Source of the DNA: Elmis aenea
Lineage: Eukaryota; Arthropoda; Insecta; Coleoptera; Elmidae
NCBI GenBank assembly: GCA_947652605.1
Contig: OX393577.1
Location: forward strand, 24,493,466-24,557,465
DNA: 64,000 nt
Direction: 5' to 3'
Positions 32,916 to 45,800 of this stretch are shown here, piece after piece. The position numbers were made by a program, and so were the translations under genes. Under the pieces are notes generated by a model. That model did not search any database and was not told where the DNA came from. It was given only the letters and a program-made list of their open reading frames with translations. Numbering within the stretch: position 1 is the first letter of the stretch; each line of letters begins with the position of its first letter.

Positions 32916-35202
32916 ATGGAACACTTTATAATATACTTTAGTGTTTTAGCAACTGTGATTGCTGAACCAGAGCTTTACGATGGGTAAGATTTAAAAAACA
33001 AAACTTCCTAACTCTTGACTTATGCAGGGTAAGCCACAAGTTACATGGCGATGAAAAATTTAATAACATTTTTCTTAATTATTTTTATAAATTCTCGATT
33101 GTACATTTTTAAAATCACATCCCCTAAAATTTATATTAAAAAGATACATGTCACAGAAACAATTAAGGTGATTACATTTTCTTATGCAAGTACTATAGCT
33201 GAGCGATTATATAAGATACAAACAAGTCGGAAATCAATCAAAGTTTAAAAAGAAAACAAGAGTCGAATGAAAACTGAAGCAATAACAAAAAAAGTGTTCA
33301 ATTCACTCGAAGAGTAAGAATTTGCAAAAAGGCTAAAGGGCATAGTTTTCGATTAAACTTTTAAAAACATGACAATAAATAGTTTTTTTTTTAATTTTCA
33401 TGTTTTAATTTCGATACAACTCATGGCCCACCCTATAGTAAGGTATATTTGTAGGTTCCGAGTTTATAAAACACTACCTACCTAAAAATGAACAAGACGC
33501 AGAGGTTTTGCAAACCTTTATGGATGATGTTAATTTTGATTTTTGGTCACATATTACTCGTAATTCATCCCCTGTCAAGGTTATGGTGAATCCTTTAAAG
33601 CACAATTCAACAAGTTCTTGATAATCATACAATAGCATATGAGGTGGTAATTGAAAATCTGAAAGAGTAAGGATTTTTTTCCCTCGTATTTAAACGATTT
33701 TGAAATGTGTTTTTAGACTTATAGAAGCGGAGCAACTGGCACAGTTAAATGCTTCTAGAGTGGCAAAAGGAAAAATATCGTTTACCAAATATCATAGATA
33801 CGATGAGGTTATTACATTAAATCTTTATAAAATTGAACCATTACATAAAATTACTATTAAATTATTGCCTTAAAGTTGTAACTTTTTTAAGGGAATGGAT
33901 ATTTTTAGGGGGTTATGCGAGGGGCTATTGATAAGTTTTTGGCCTAGCCTAGAAGGAAACTGCATTACTGCATAGTTATATTATTTTATTTAGCAAAATC
34001 GCCCTTTAAGTCTATGCAGTTAACACAGCGTTCATATAGTAACTTTTACCCTTTGTAAAAAAATCATTTTCTTGGTCTGCAAACTAACAATCAATCGCCA
34101 TCTTGTTTGATGTAAATCTTCGTCCTTTTAAGACATCAACGTTTGTACTTGTTTCTATGGTAACGACATTAGCTTTTGTTTATTAAAAATGATCAAGGTC
34201 AATATATTTATCAATACCCCCTCGTATTGTTAGAAAGAGGTATCATTAATCATTGTATTGTAATGTTCCAGATAAATGCATATATTAGCGCGCTGCAATC
34301 TAAGTTTGCCAAAATTGTGAAAGTTGAAACGATTGGAGAAACGTACGAAGGTAGAGAAATAAATGTGATTAAAATATCTACTGGTGGTGAAGGATCTAAG
34401 CCTGCTATTCTCATGGATGCCGGCATTCATGCAAGGGAATGGATCGCTCCAGCTACGGCTCTTTATACCATCAATCAGTTGTTGGAAAATCCTTCCAATA
34501 AAAAACTAATAGAGCATGTTGACTGGTATATTGTACCACTTCTTAATCCCGATGGTTACGAATATTCGCATGTGAAAGTAAGAAGTGATGATTAATTCAC
34601 TATTTCAAAATTATATTTTTTTTTTGTAGGAACGACTTTGGCGAAAAAATCGCAAACCCAGTGGAGGAGAATGCGTAAGTGTTGATGGCAATCGTAACTA
34701 CGGTTATAAATGGGATGGCAGCATGGTAGGTAGTTGTAATTATGCATACGCTGGTCACTACGCATTTTCTGAAGCAGAATCGAAAGCAATCAAGAATATA
34801 GTTGAAAAACATAAAAAACAAATTAAACTGTACGTAAGCCTACACAGTTATGGCAACTTAATAATTTATCCGTGGGGGTATGAACGTAAATTGCCAGAAA
34901 ATCATCAGGAACTACAAGAACTTGGCGAGTCTGTATCTGAGGCAATCCGAAAGGTACATGGAAATCAATTTCTCGTAGGTAGTTGTTTAGACATGATGCC
35001 ATATTCTGCATCCGGTAATAGTTTCGACTGGACAATGGGTGATGCTGGAGTACAGTTATCTTATGCTTTAGAACTACGCCCAGGCGGCACAGGCTTTGAT
35101 TTACCTCCAGATCAAATTAAGTCGGCTGCAGCTGAAATTTGGGCTGGTATCGTCGCATACCACGATTATATTAGAAATAAATTTAGGAGGAACATATTAT
35201 AA
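32916..35202 (+). CDS. M14A zinc procarboxypeptidase paralogue; propeptide exon frameshifted (pseudogene or sequence error)
   Basis: Exons 32916-32983, 33455-33666, 33717-33807, 34272-34577 and 34630-35202. Lengths 68, 91, 306 and 573 equal those of the minus-strand paralogue; only exon 2 differs (212 against 213). The catalytic domain is intact: GIHAREW zinc ligands, DGNRNY, SLHSYG, PYSASGNSFDW (Phe at the specificity position, A-type) and LELRPGG with the catalytic Glu. Exon 2 (activation peptide) carries a tandem CCTACCTA (33477-33484) acting as a +4 shift and two apparent single-base losses near 33600 and 33620, net +2, so the literal frame never reaches the protease. The exon 3 donor is weak (GAG/GTTATT). 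The ATG at 34176 lies in the intron. AATAAA at 35215-35220. Either a young pseudogene or indel errors in the assembly. Confidence 0.85.
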
Positions 35203-35220
35203 TAGCTGATTTTAAATAAA

Positions 35221-35802
35221 AATATTTTCTTCTGTTAATTAAACTTGTATTTTTTGTCACACTATTCGGTTAATCTTATTACCTTGTTTTTTAATGGTTA
35301 TTTTATTCTTATCATTACTTTCTCATTACATATCTACTTTTTTATGTTAATGTATAACAATGCTATCAAAATTTAAACAATTGTTTTAAAAAACAACTGA
35401 AAACGCTTCATAGTCTAATTAAATATTTAAAAAAAACATATTTTACACACTACTAGGGTAATAAACAAAACAGAACTGAAAGTTTAGACCGACATCAATT
35501 TCATTTATTGGCATATTTACTCGCAATTATCATAAAACTTTACATATATTTTACACATTATGAATTCGTTAAACAAATAAAAAACTACAAGTAATCAAAT
35601 ACGTTTTCTATAACCTACATTGTTTAAAGTAAACAGCAGAGCACCTTTTCTAAAAGGTAATGTGGTTACGAGGCATCGAATATTTATAAAAGGTGATGAA
35701 ATAGAGCATGTCTTTAAAATGCATAAATGCTCCTTCCAACACGAACTTAATTGAATTATGACAAAACTTTTAATAAATTAACTGTGCAAAAAGTCTGTTG
35801 CA
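35221..35802 (+). other. intergenic DNA between carboxypeptidase 2 and the secreted-protein gene
   Basis: No coding signal or repeat recognised; it should hold the promoter of the 35803 gene, but no TATA box stands out. Confidence 0.5.
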
Positions 35803-38568
35803 ATGAGTCGGTACCGCACGCAGCGCTATTCAAAATTAATTTTGTGTGTTATATTTTTATTTTTTAATGTAGTGCAGGGCTATTCTGATAATGCCCAACG
35901 TACAGTTGTGAGAAGTCCAGCAAGAGTGATGGAATATAAAAATTACAAGGTAAAAAATATAAAAGTCATTTTAAAATAACAAAATTATAATCCCTTGATG
36001 ATTTTTTGTGTGTCTTAAACACCATTTTAGCTGTTTTTGTAACATTCTGGGTGCATTTAGATAATTTTTTTTTGGACAACTTTAAAAGTATAACTTTGGA
36101 TTATATTTTTGAAATGTCACTAGTAAAGTAACACACTTTAATTATTTGACTGACTCATGCATGTAATGTAAATACGTTTTTTGAAGTGAAGCTCTTCGCC
36201 AGTGGCATTCTTATTTATTAATATTTATTAACGAAAAGTTCTTGATGAAAAGACACGATTCTGGAAACTAGCACTGCATTTCAATTTTAAGTTAAACCTA
36301 GTTACAAGTTTTGTATTTATTAAACATCATTTTCATTTTGTTATTTGCAGCTTCTACAACTTCATCCAAGAAATATTAAGAAACCAGATCATGAAATTTT
36401 TAAAGGTATGATATACTAAAATTACAAATTAGATTTTTCGACAATTAGATCTTATTAAACAAAGAAAATTAAGCAAAGTTTTAATTGTATAAAATTTGAT
36501 CAAACTAGATTTAATCAAAATTCCGAAATTTCAGATTATTGTGGAACGAATTGAATTTGTTAGCAAAAAAATACTTACTAACAAATTACTAACTTTTTAT
36601 TTCAGCTTTAGAATAACTAAATTGGTTGCATGAACAAACGGCCAAACTTAAGGAGCATGTTCCTTGAGTCAATTTAAGCAAAAAATGTTGTATAAACCAT
36701 AGCCCAAACCTCGATGATTATCAAGTCATGGACCTTTAAGTGTGTAAAAAAGGTCAATTTTAACATAAAAAAGTATGAAATACCGCTTTTATCTTCTGAA
36801 ATATTGATTTAACACCAACATTTTTTGGATAAAAGATGCATCGCTATTTTTTGCGCTTTATGGTATAGTTACTCGATTTTGTTTTGTTTGTTACGGTTTA
36901 TTTGCTATGCAACCAACCTAGTTATTTTAAATAGAACACCCTGTCTATTATAACATTTTTGTTCTTTTGTTTCTTATCAGCTAATTGATGAAAACCAAAT
37001 TTTAAAATTAATGTATCATGTGGCACATCATTGAAAAGAGAAAAAAATAAGCTCTCGAATGACAGTAAAATCAACTATGTATGGTTTGCTTTAAAAAAAT
37101 GCAAGTTTATGCTGTATCTCGTAAAAATATAAAAAAAAAATGATTGCCGCCATTTTATACCGATCAAAAATATCTATTGCTTTTGTAAAAAAAAACTTTT
37201 TTTTGCTATATCTCATGGCAACTGAGATAAATTCATGTAAAAAACGGACACATTTTTGGTTTTTCATCAATATCAAATAAGCCTTGCATTTTTTTTTTCA
37301 AAAACAAAAGCATCGCTGTATTGCTGTATGCTTGTATCTGTTACGGTTTAAAAGTTACCCGTAATGAGCCTCGAATTCTGGACACACGTATAGATTAAAA
37401 AATTTTGATCGATTTCGTTTTTTTCGTTATATCACGCAAGCCATGGAATTTTTAAACAAAACAAGATCTTGTTTAAAATACACACCTAAATAGCTAACTT
37501 TTGTCCCATTTAACCAACCTTGTATTTTCGTTATTTACGGAGATAGCAATAGTGTCCCATGGAAAAGTGAAACACCTTGTATACAGGGTGTCACACAAAA
37601 AAACGCCGCAAGCTGTAACTCCGTTGTTTGTGGTCCGATTTTCGTGAACAGAAAACTAAATGAAATGGCTCCTCAAATACTATAAACTGAATTGGATTTC
37701 AATTTTTTTCAAGAGTTCAACTTAAATGTCAAACGATAGTCAACTTTTTTTCCAAATGGCACCATCTATTTTTTTTTACTAAATCTGGTAGACATTTTTT
37801 TTCTGAATTCAATGATGTAATCATAAGTTAATTTTAGTGCTAAACTAATAAGAAATAAAAAATGAAAGTTTAACTAAAATAGGTTAGGTTTCACAAAATT
37901 TTCAAGCGTGCCGTGGAAAACAAAAAAAATCTTCATCAACAAATGTCATTTAAACGTCAGTGTGGTAGAAAAAGTTCCACTTAAAATATTTGCACTGATA
38001 ACGGGGACACTCTGTATATAAGCAATATTTTTTAGGAGACGGTTGGATACCACAAACGAAATCTAATAATTACCAAAGCTCACGGTATAGACCTCAGTCT
38101 GCACATGAAAATTTTGACGATAAATTAGTGCAATATAGGGAAAACGTTCCTAGAAAATTAACAACAAAAGTCGAGTTGAAAGAACCCGTTACACCTAGTT
38201 ATGGAACCAGCTACAATAATATTCACTTTTTACACCAAAATACCACCAATGGAAACAATTATAAACTTACACATACTCCCAAAATGAAAACTGAAGCCAT
38301 CACTGCCAGGTCCACTAATAAGAGAAGAAGGAAACCTGAAAATCACTCCACCCATACATATCAAGTACATGAAGATGTCGAAGATATTAGCCAACCGCAA
38401 CTAAAGCTTCCTGTTCACAGCTGGCCATCAGCTGCACACAAACCAAGGTCAACAGAGCGCAATAAGGAAGAAACTGAAAGTTTAGTACGTGGATTTGAAA
38501 AAACTGGTAACAATTCATTTAATGTGAAGAAAATCCCCATTAAAAAGAAACAAAATCATCAAGATTAA
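35803..38568 (+). CDS. small secreted protein of unknown function, three exons
   Basis: Exons 35803-35949, 36351-36405 and 38036-38568 join through consensus splice sites (AAG/GTAAAA, AAAG/GTATGA; acceptors GCAG and TTTTAG) to 244 residues. The N-terminus (SKLILCVIFLFFNVVQG after a basic MSRYRTQRY) looks like a signal peptide. The rest is polar, low in hydrophobics and cysteine-free apart from the signal, with basic runs (STNKRRRKPE; KKIPIKKKQ at the end), so it is probably disordered and extracellular or a precursor. Potential basic cleavage sites exist (KRRRK), but no repeated peptide is seen. I recognise no family. Intron 2 contains transposon remnants. Confidence 0.75.
37385..38020. mobile_element. 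solo foldback arm and adjoining TIR remnant in intron 2
   Basis: 37389-37582 matches one arm of the 16958-18200 foldback (GTTATATCACGCAAGCCATG; TTAACCAACCTTGTATTTTC), ending AACACCTTGTA. Immediately after, TACAGGGTGTCACAC (37582) starts another remnant that may end near 38020 (GGGGACACTCTGTATA). Confidence 0.6.
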
Positions 38569-38822
38569 ACTTGCGAATTTAAACAGTAATATTGTTTTGA
38601 AATGTTATACAAATATTATCAGGTTTTAGTTTTATAGAATTTAACATAGATTGATAATGATATTTAAAAAAAAGATACTTCTATTATTTGTTAATTGATT
38701 TTTGCATGTTTTTATGCTGTAAATGATTGTATGTTTGTATGTAGTATAAAGTGTAATATTCGCGTCGAACGTCATTTTGACAAAAAGCATTTACATCACT
38801 TTCAAAAAGAAGGTTTATTATC

Positions 38823-38953
38823 GTGCCTTTCCACGTGAGAGTACTCTCGATAGCAGCGTCGCCAAGGATACAGCCAATCGCGAGTTACTCTCAGGGGCTG
38901 TATCCTTGGCGACGCTGCTATTGAGAGTAGTTTACTCTCACGTGGAAAGGCAC
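38823..38953. mobile_element. 131-bp near-perfect palindromic MITE
   Basis: GTGCCTTTCCACGTGAGAGT at 38823 and its reverse complement ending 38953, with inner arms AGCAGCGTCGCCAAGGATAC pairing to GTATCCTTGGCGACGCTGCT. The loop is about 25 bp. GC content is well above the surroundings. It lies about 250 bp past the secreted-protein stop codon. Confidence 0.8.
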
Positions 38954-39820
38954 CATTAGGATGCCTTGTTTACACACAAACAAAATCACGCACACGCACT
39001 TACAGGTTGGCCACACTCGCAAATTTTTAATAATTGTGAAAAGTCCAATTTTTTACGCTGTACACTGTATCAATTTTTTATGATGTATCTCTTTAGTTTC
39101 CAACTATTTAGCCATGATTTAGCCTATCTCATTTTATTGTGTTTTTAGGTTAATTATGACTGTTTTATTTTTAACTTTATTTTGTTTTATATACAAGCTA
39201 TGACATTAACTAATCTCAAAATGAATAAATATACATTCTAAACATACCTTGTATAATACATATTATCATAAGAAATTCAACTTTGACTCCATCTTGGTTA
39301 ATAAAATGTATTACAGCAACGCCATTAAAATCTTTAAGTACGATCAAATTAATGTAAACGAAAAAGATTGTTTATTACTAATCAAACTCACGAACAATAA
39401 TAATACAAAATAATTTAAAATAATACAAATAATGGTACTAGTTTTTAAACATCTTTTATAGTAAGTAGTTGTTGTCCAAGCGCAAAAACTATTTCAAGAT
39501 TTGCGTCTCTTCTCTAGTTATATTTATTATCAGTACCAGAAAAACGACTACCACTGATACAGAACTGGTTTTACACTCGGACAAGAAATATTTCCAAAAA
39601 AAGATTAAGTGATTTTTAATATGTAATAAGAATCAATAAGGTTGATCTGATCATGAATAAACAGATACCTTTTAGTTAAATAGGACAAAAATATTTTATT
39701 TATAGTGCTAATACGTTTTGTAAAAAAATGGCATGATGGTATATTTTTTATTAGTTTACGCGTTTGTTTATACTATGTGTTTATATATAGGTAAGGCCGT
39801 ATACTTTAAAAAAGCAGCAC
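38954..39820. other. intergenic DNA, nothing recognised
   Basis: AT-rich sequence between convergent genes. AATAAA occurs near 39222, but it is too far from the secreted-protein stop to assign with confidence. Confidence 0.5.
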
Positions 39821-39825
39821 TTTAT

Positions 39826-42800
39826 TTACGAATAAGCCCCATATTGACTTGAAATTTTTAAAACTGGCTTGAGGGGTCTGGGACTGTTTGGTGGAGAATA
39901 ATCGGGACTTGGTATTCTCGGAGGTCGTAGAATATCATTACTTCTAATATAATCAGGAACTTTTGGTGGTGGAATATTATTTGCTGGTGATCTTCTACCT
40001 TGTTTGCCTATCTTGGCCAACTGATAAGGCGAATCCGTCGCTTGACGGTTATAATTCAATGCACCTGCCGATTCAACCCTTTTCAAGCCTTGGGAGTCGT
40101 TTATGTCCCAATAAGGATTTTCTGTTGGTGAATGTAAATATGATTCGCTTCTTGTCATGCTCCGTTTCTCTGAATTCCAGTCGTAGGAAGGATTTGTTAT
40201 GCCAACAGATGCTGTTTTGTTCCATGGTGTGGTGTTATCTTCTACAGAATTCCACGGAGGTGCAGAACTAAAATTAAACATTTGTTTTTATCCTCAAAAA
40301 GACTTTTTGATCACAAATAGAAATTTTACATCACTGTAACGTGTAATAATTAAGATTTTATAAGTGTGTAGGTACTCATTTTTTGGGAGGAGAAATTAAA
40401 AGCCAAGTTTAATTTACTTCAGAACTATTAAAAATTTTCGTTTTCGTTTAAACTAAATTTTTTAAAAATTGGTTTTATTTCACATAAACATATTTCACGT
40501 ACGTAAAATAGTCAACTGCAGGTATTAAAAATGTTACTAGTACGGAACCACGATTTTTGGCTATTTCTGTATTGTCTGAAGGTGCATAAAAAAGTTATCA
40601 AGAAACCTGCGAACACGTGTGAGTATCCGTAAATACCTTTAATTAAATTTGAACTCTGTTAATAAATCTAAAAATATTCTTGAAGTCAAAATTGACTGAC
40701 CTCGCGCTTCAATTCTACAGGGTGAGTCACGACGGACGCGTCGGAGTTTTATGGCGAAACGGTATATATTTTCCAATTTATGTCGCTGTTAGGTTGTGTA
40801 AGTCAATAAGGGCTACATTTAAAAAATATTTTCAAACATACAGGGTGCTCCAAAAAAAGTGGCATATCAAAGTTATACTTTTTCTTATTGACACCCTGTA
40901 TATTTTTACATTTTTGGATTCTTCTTTAACTTTAATTCAAAAAATGTATAAGGTTATATGGGTCTAAAGTCAACCGTTCTCGTGAAAATTGCATTTTCAT
41001 GAAAATACAGTATTTTCAAAAATTTTCAACGTTTAAAAGCTTTGAGAAGTCTGAAGAAATTCGCTTGGAGATAAGATTGACAATAGATTATGTAACACTT
41101 TGCACCACCTACATTTTTAAAATATTATACAGGGCGTTTTTTACGCTTGGTCAAACTTGTTAAACTTTAAACATCGATAACTCATTTTTTTTAAATACAA
41201 CACCTTATATTTTTTTCCACCGTCTTATAGAAAATTTAATTCTCTTTCGAAAACATTCATACTGTTTTATACCTAAAATTGATATTTTCCGAGATATCGC
41301 GATTTTATTGTTAATTATTAGGGCAAAGTAATATTTTCGAGTAGGCTATGAAGGTAGACAGCGGTAATTTGAAACAATAATTGTAAGAAAGAACAAGAAA
41401 GGTTTTTAGTTTTATCTTTTGCCTACGCATTTTTGACATTTTTTTATAATGAAGAGCAATCTCACGTTTAAATCGAGATTTCTTAAAATTATTTATGCAT
41501 TTATTTATATATTATAGCTCTAGCTTAAACGGCTAGGACGTATTCGATTTTTTGATTTTTTTTTCTTGCAACTTTGGAGGTCTCTAACTTTGAAAGGAAG
41601 CATTTTCGGATAACAAAATATTTGACAATGGTCATCATTTTCACTCAGGAATATGCACCTGCTTTTTGGCGGTGTATAATTGGGACACCCTGTATATTAT
41701 TTTTTTACATAGCATTTTGGAATATTTTATAGAACGTATGAATCATTTTCATACATCATTTAATTTCTACCATGTAAATTAAATTATACATGAGTTATCA
41801 AATAATTCAAGCATTAATCACTGAAATAATTTATTAAACGATTTATTAACTGAAAATAATCAATTCGATAACATACGCAACTTAAAAAAAAAAAAACGTT
41901 TTGTAACAGCTTATTATGAAGCATTGTAGTCATTTATAAATCGATATTAACAAACAAATACCTTATCTATAATCTCTTTATCTATAATGAAGTCATACCT
42001 AGAAATTATTGTTGTAATCATTTATAACAAAGTAATAGATATGAAAAGGGTTGCAAAAAGCACTTAACTGTAACACATTAAGAAAAATTATAAACAAATA
42101 TTTTTCAGTGAAAAATTGTGTGAACATACTTACTTTGATGTGTCAAATGCGTTAATTCGATTTGCATCTGCATTACCATTTGAAGGTGCCTAAAAAATTG
42201 AAATGTCACTCTAGAAAAATACAAACAAAATCTAGGGCATTTTATTGTTGCATACAATAAAATATTAAACTAAATTTAATACACTGTCAACTCAGATGAA
42301 ACCAAAACGTGACTTTCGTTTATTTTACTTAAAATTAATAATTGTTGTAACTTGAAAAGTTTTTTTAGTAAAGTTAAAGTTGCAGTAAATTAGTAAAAAA
42401 TACTTGCTTGCTTTTTTAACACTGTAAATTTTACAAAACCCAAATGTTTTATGATTATTTACATAATAATTTGTTGCACTGACCTCATCTAATGATCTTG
42501 GTGCAAGAATGTATAAACAAATAGCAAGATCGACATTGATTATCCACATCACGAATCCTTTTGCTGCGATTGTCATTACTATTCCACATGCCAATAGGAC
42601 TTCAGACACCGGAAACTAAAAATTAATTATTGCTTGAGCCGATGCAAAATAAATTATGTTAAACGAAGAACGCAGTGTCCAATAATCAATAAATGGGCCA
42701 ATGAAATAGGCGATTTTAGGTTTCAAAAATGTATTACTTTTATATGTCTGAGAGGACGTTCTATTAAGTAAATATGAAACGTATACAATAGCATTTAATT

Positions 42801-45800
42801 TTTTGTTAAAAACGTTACACGTGTTTCATTATTATTTCAAAAAAGAAGAAGGAAAAAAAAATTTAGTATATGAATTCGCGCATTCCTTTGGTCACTTTAT
42901 ATTATTTAAGAAAGTTACTTTTTCAAAATCCAAACTGAAACGATAATAATCTACTGCCAACATGCACGTTAACACAAGATCGCAAGTGGACACCACATAT
43001 GCTATAATTGCCCATCCCAAGTATATAGTTTTGTGTTTACTTAGTTTACCTCGAAACAGTGCTAAAACAACAAATTTAATTAATTAATGAAGATTTTAAA
43101 CACTCCAAAACTTACACCACATTAACCATAATGACCAACCACACCAAGCCAAATCAATTATTAAATAAATTATAGACCAAATAGCAAAACCATCAGCATC
43201 TACAGTCAAAGCCTTATTTTCATCATGGAACACTAAAATGTAAAAAAAGTATATCTAGATATTTTGCGTTATTAAAATGGTTCTTACCTGTTCCAACTAA
43301 CGACTGATTGAGATATATACTAGTAATGATACTATTTAAATATGTATAGTAATCTTTTCCTACGTATTCCGGTTCCCATGCTTCAAAATAGATCAAAATG
43401 CAAATAATTGACATTACGGTCCATGCTAAGCCTTGAATCTTCAAAATAAGAACAATTTAAATGTATTTCTAGTAGTTATATATAATCTCAGAGATCATCA
43501 TCACCTCAATTAATTCGTTTACAAATTTAAAAAATTCAAAAACTAAGTACTATTTTTTTGAAAAAGTTAGAAATATAAAAATTTCAATTCCCTTTGCAGC
43601 ATGATACTGTTGCACAAACTTTCTCATTGCACATTTTTAATCACTTAAAAATATTTATATTTTACTAACTGTCCCTCATACATTTCTTTAAAAAAAAAAC
43701 AATACAATACATTTTAAATATTGCACGTAAATAAGACTGCATGTTACATTATTTATTCGAAAGGTTCTAAAAATAAAGGGCGAACCAAAGAATTGGACCA
43801 TTATTCATAAATATTTATTACGTTTGTATGTCTAAGGGGATGTTCTTTCAAATAAATATGAAACGTACACAGTTACCCTGTACGTTAAAAAAAGTTCTCA
43901 TGTTTTGAACTCTAAAATTCTAAGGTGACCTCGATTACGTGCGCACCTTCTTTATATCTTGGTCGTAGGTCGCTCTTCATATAGTTATAGTGTAACATGT
44001 CCCTTGATCATCTGTCTCCATTCTTTTATGAAGATGATAACGTTCGGTTTCGTTAGATCAGACAAGTGATTTTTGTAGGAATACTCGAAAGGTAAAATCT
44101 TCAGACACATTTTTTTTCAGAGACACCGAGGTATCAAACAAAAAATTCATTAAAATCCCATTAACATGTTACACCGTTTGATGGGCGACCTCAGTGCCGT
44201 AGCAATGCATTGGCAACGGGGCAAGTGCCGAGAGGCTTGAAGGGCGCCATGCACCCTGAACTAAAAAACCCAAATTTTTATAGAATTTTTAAAATACTCT
44301 TATGACATTTGGTTCAAAACCATTTAAGGGCATCCTGAATCCAGTGGTGTAGTCAGATTTTTGATTAAAAAATAGCTAAAAACAGCTCTTATTGTTTACT
44401 CAAAGTCCAAAACACCAAAACAGATTGCCCAAAAATCGCGAAAAAAAGTTGTTAAAAAGAAAGCAACCAATAAACGAGAACTCAAGATCAAGAAAAAATA
44501 TATAAAATGGAGTGTTGAAAAAGATAATCCATTATCCGGTAATATGCGAACATGTAGAAAAACTCGCAAAGTTAATATCCAGGGAAACACACCTATAGAC
44601 TATTTAAATTTTGTTTTAAATGAATTTTTGGATACAATTGTATACCAAACAAAATATATATGCCCATCAGAACAATAAATTTAATAAAAAATAATACAAA
44701 AAACGCTATGTTTATTATACCTTCTTGTTTTACATTTTTAACTATCCGTCTCCATTTGAGGACAAATTGCTTGCACTCATTATCACATAATGTACCCATG
44801 TGACTTTGTTTATTTATAACAAATAGAGTGCTTTTTTAAAAATAAGTTTTAAACCGTTTCTTTGACCCAATGTTCCCCAAAAATAAAGGTTTAGTATTTT
44901 TTGTGTGAGTAAAAAAATCATGCATGAGAGGGTTAAAGTCGTGTTTTTTAAAATTCTAATAACATGTTATTTATATATAAATTATTTCTTACAATACATG
45001 TCTCTATCATTCTGCTACTTAAAATAAAATAAGTTGAAAAGGGGCGCCATTTTATGTCAACGCCAAGGGCGCCAAAAACATTGCTACGGCTCTGGGCGAC
45101 CTACGAGCCTACGACCCAGTTAAAAAGAGTCTTGCAGCGAAATGGAGGTCATCTATCATTAGAGATGTAGTGTTCAGAACTTGAGAACTTTTTTTTAACA
45201 GAATATCAAATGCCACTGTAAATACTTCATATTTGCTGTAAGGAACATTTCCCCAGATACAGATAAGTGATAATTATTTGGATTTAAAATCTATTTCTTT
45301 GATTCACCCTTTATATTCAAATTTGTGGGACATGACCAACCAGTTAATTAATATTTCTGTATTCTGATTTCAACTATAATATACAAACCGGGGTGCGGAA
45401 AATTGCTCGAAAGCAATTAATTGCTCAAAAGCAAGTACATAGTACATTGAATTATTTTGTATTTATATAAATTCAACATTTTTTCATTATTTCGAGCAAT
45501 TTTCCTTTCGAGGAATTTTCCATTTGAGGAATTATTTTTCGATCAATTGTATTCGAGCAATTTTCACCAAACCATACGAACCATCTTTAAACGTCGATTT
45601 TATCAACGTTATATTTGGCTTTGCACAAATAAATTGAAGACTGTATAATTGGTGTGCGATGTGTAAATTACATAGTCTGGGGAAAAAAATTATGGAACCT
45701 CATGCTTAAAAACACATTTATTTTTTGAATAATTGTCTGGTTCATTTTCAAGATACTGTTTAAAACTTATAGTATGAAATTACGATTTTTGTCATTATTT

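Noticed and set aside
34176..34271. ATG at 34176 as start of carboxypeptidase 2
   Set aside because: The acceptor at 34270-34271 and the 306-base exon length equal those of the paralogue; the upstream codons are intron.
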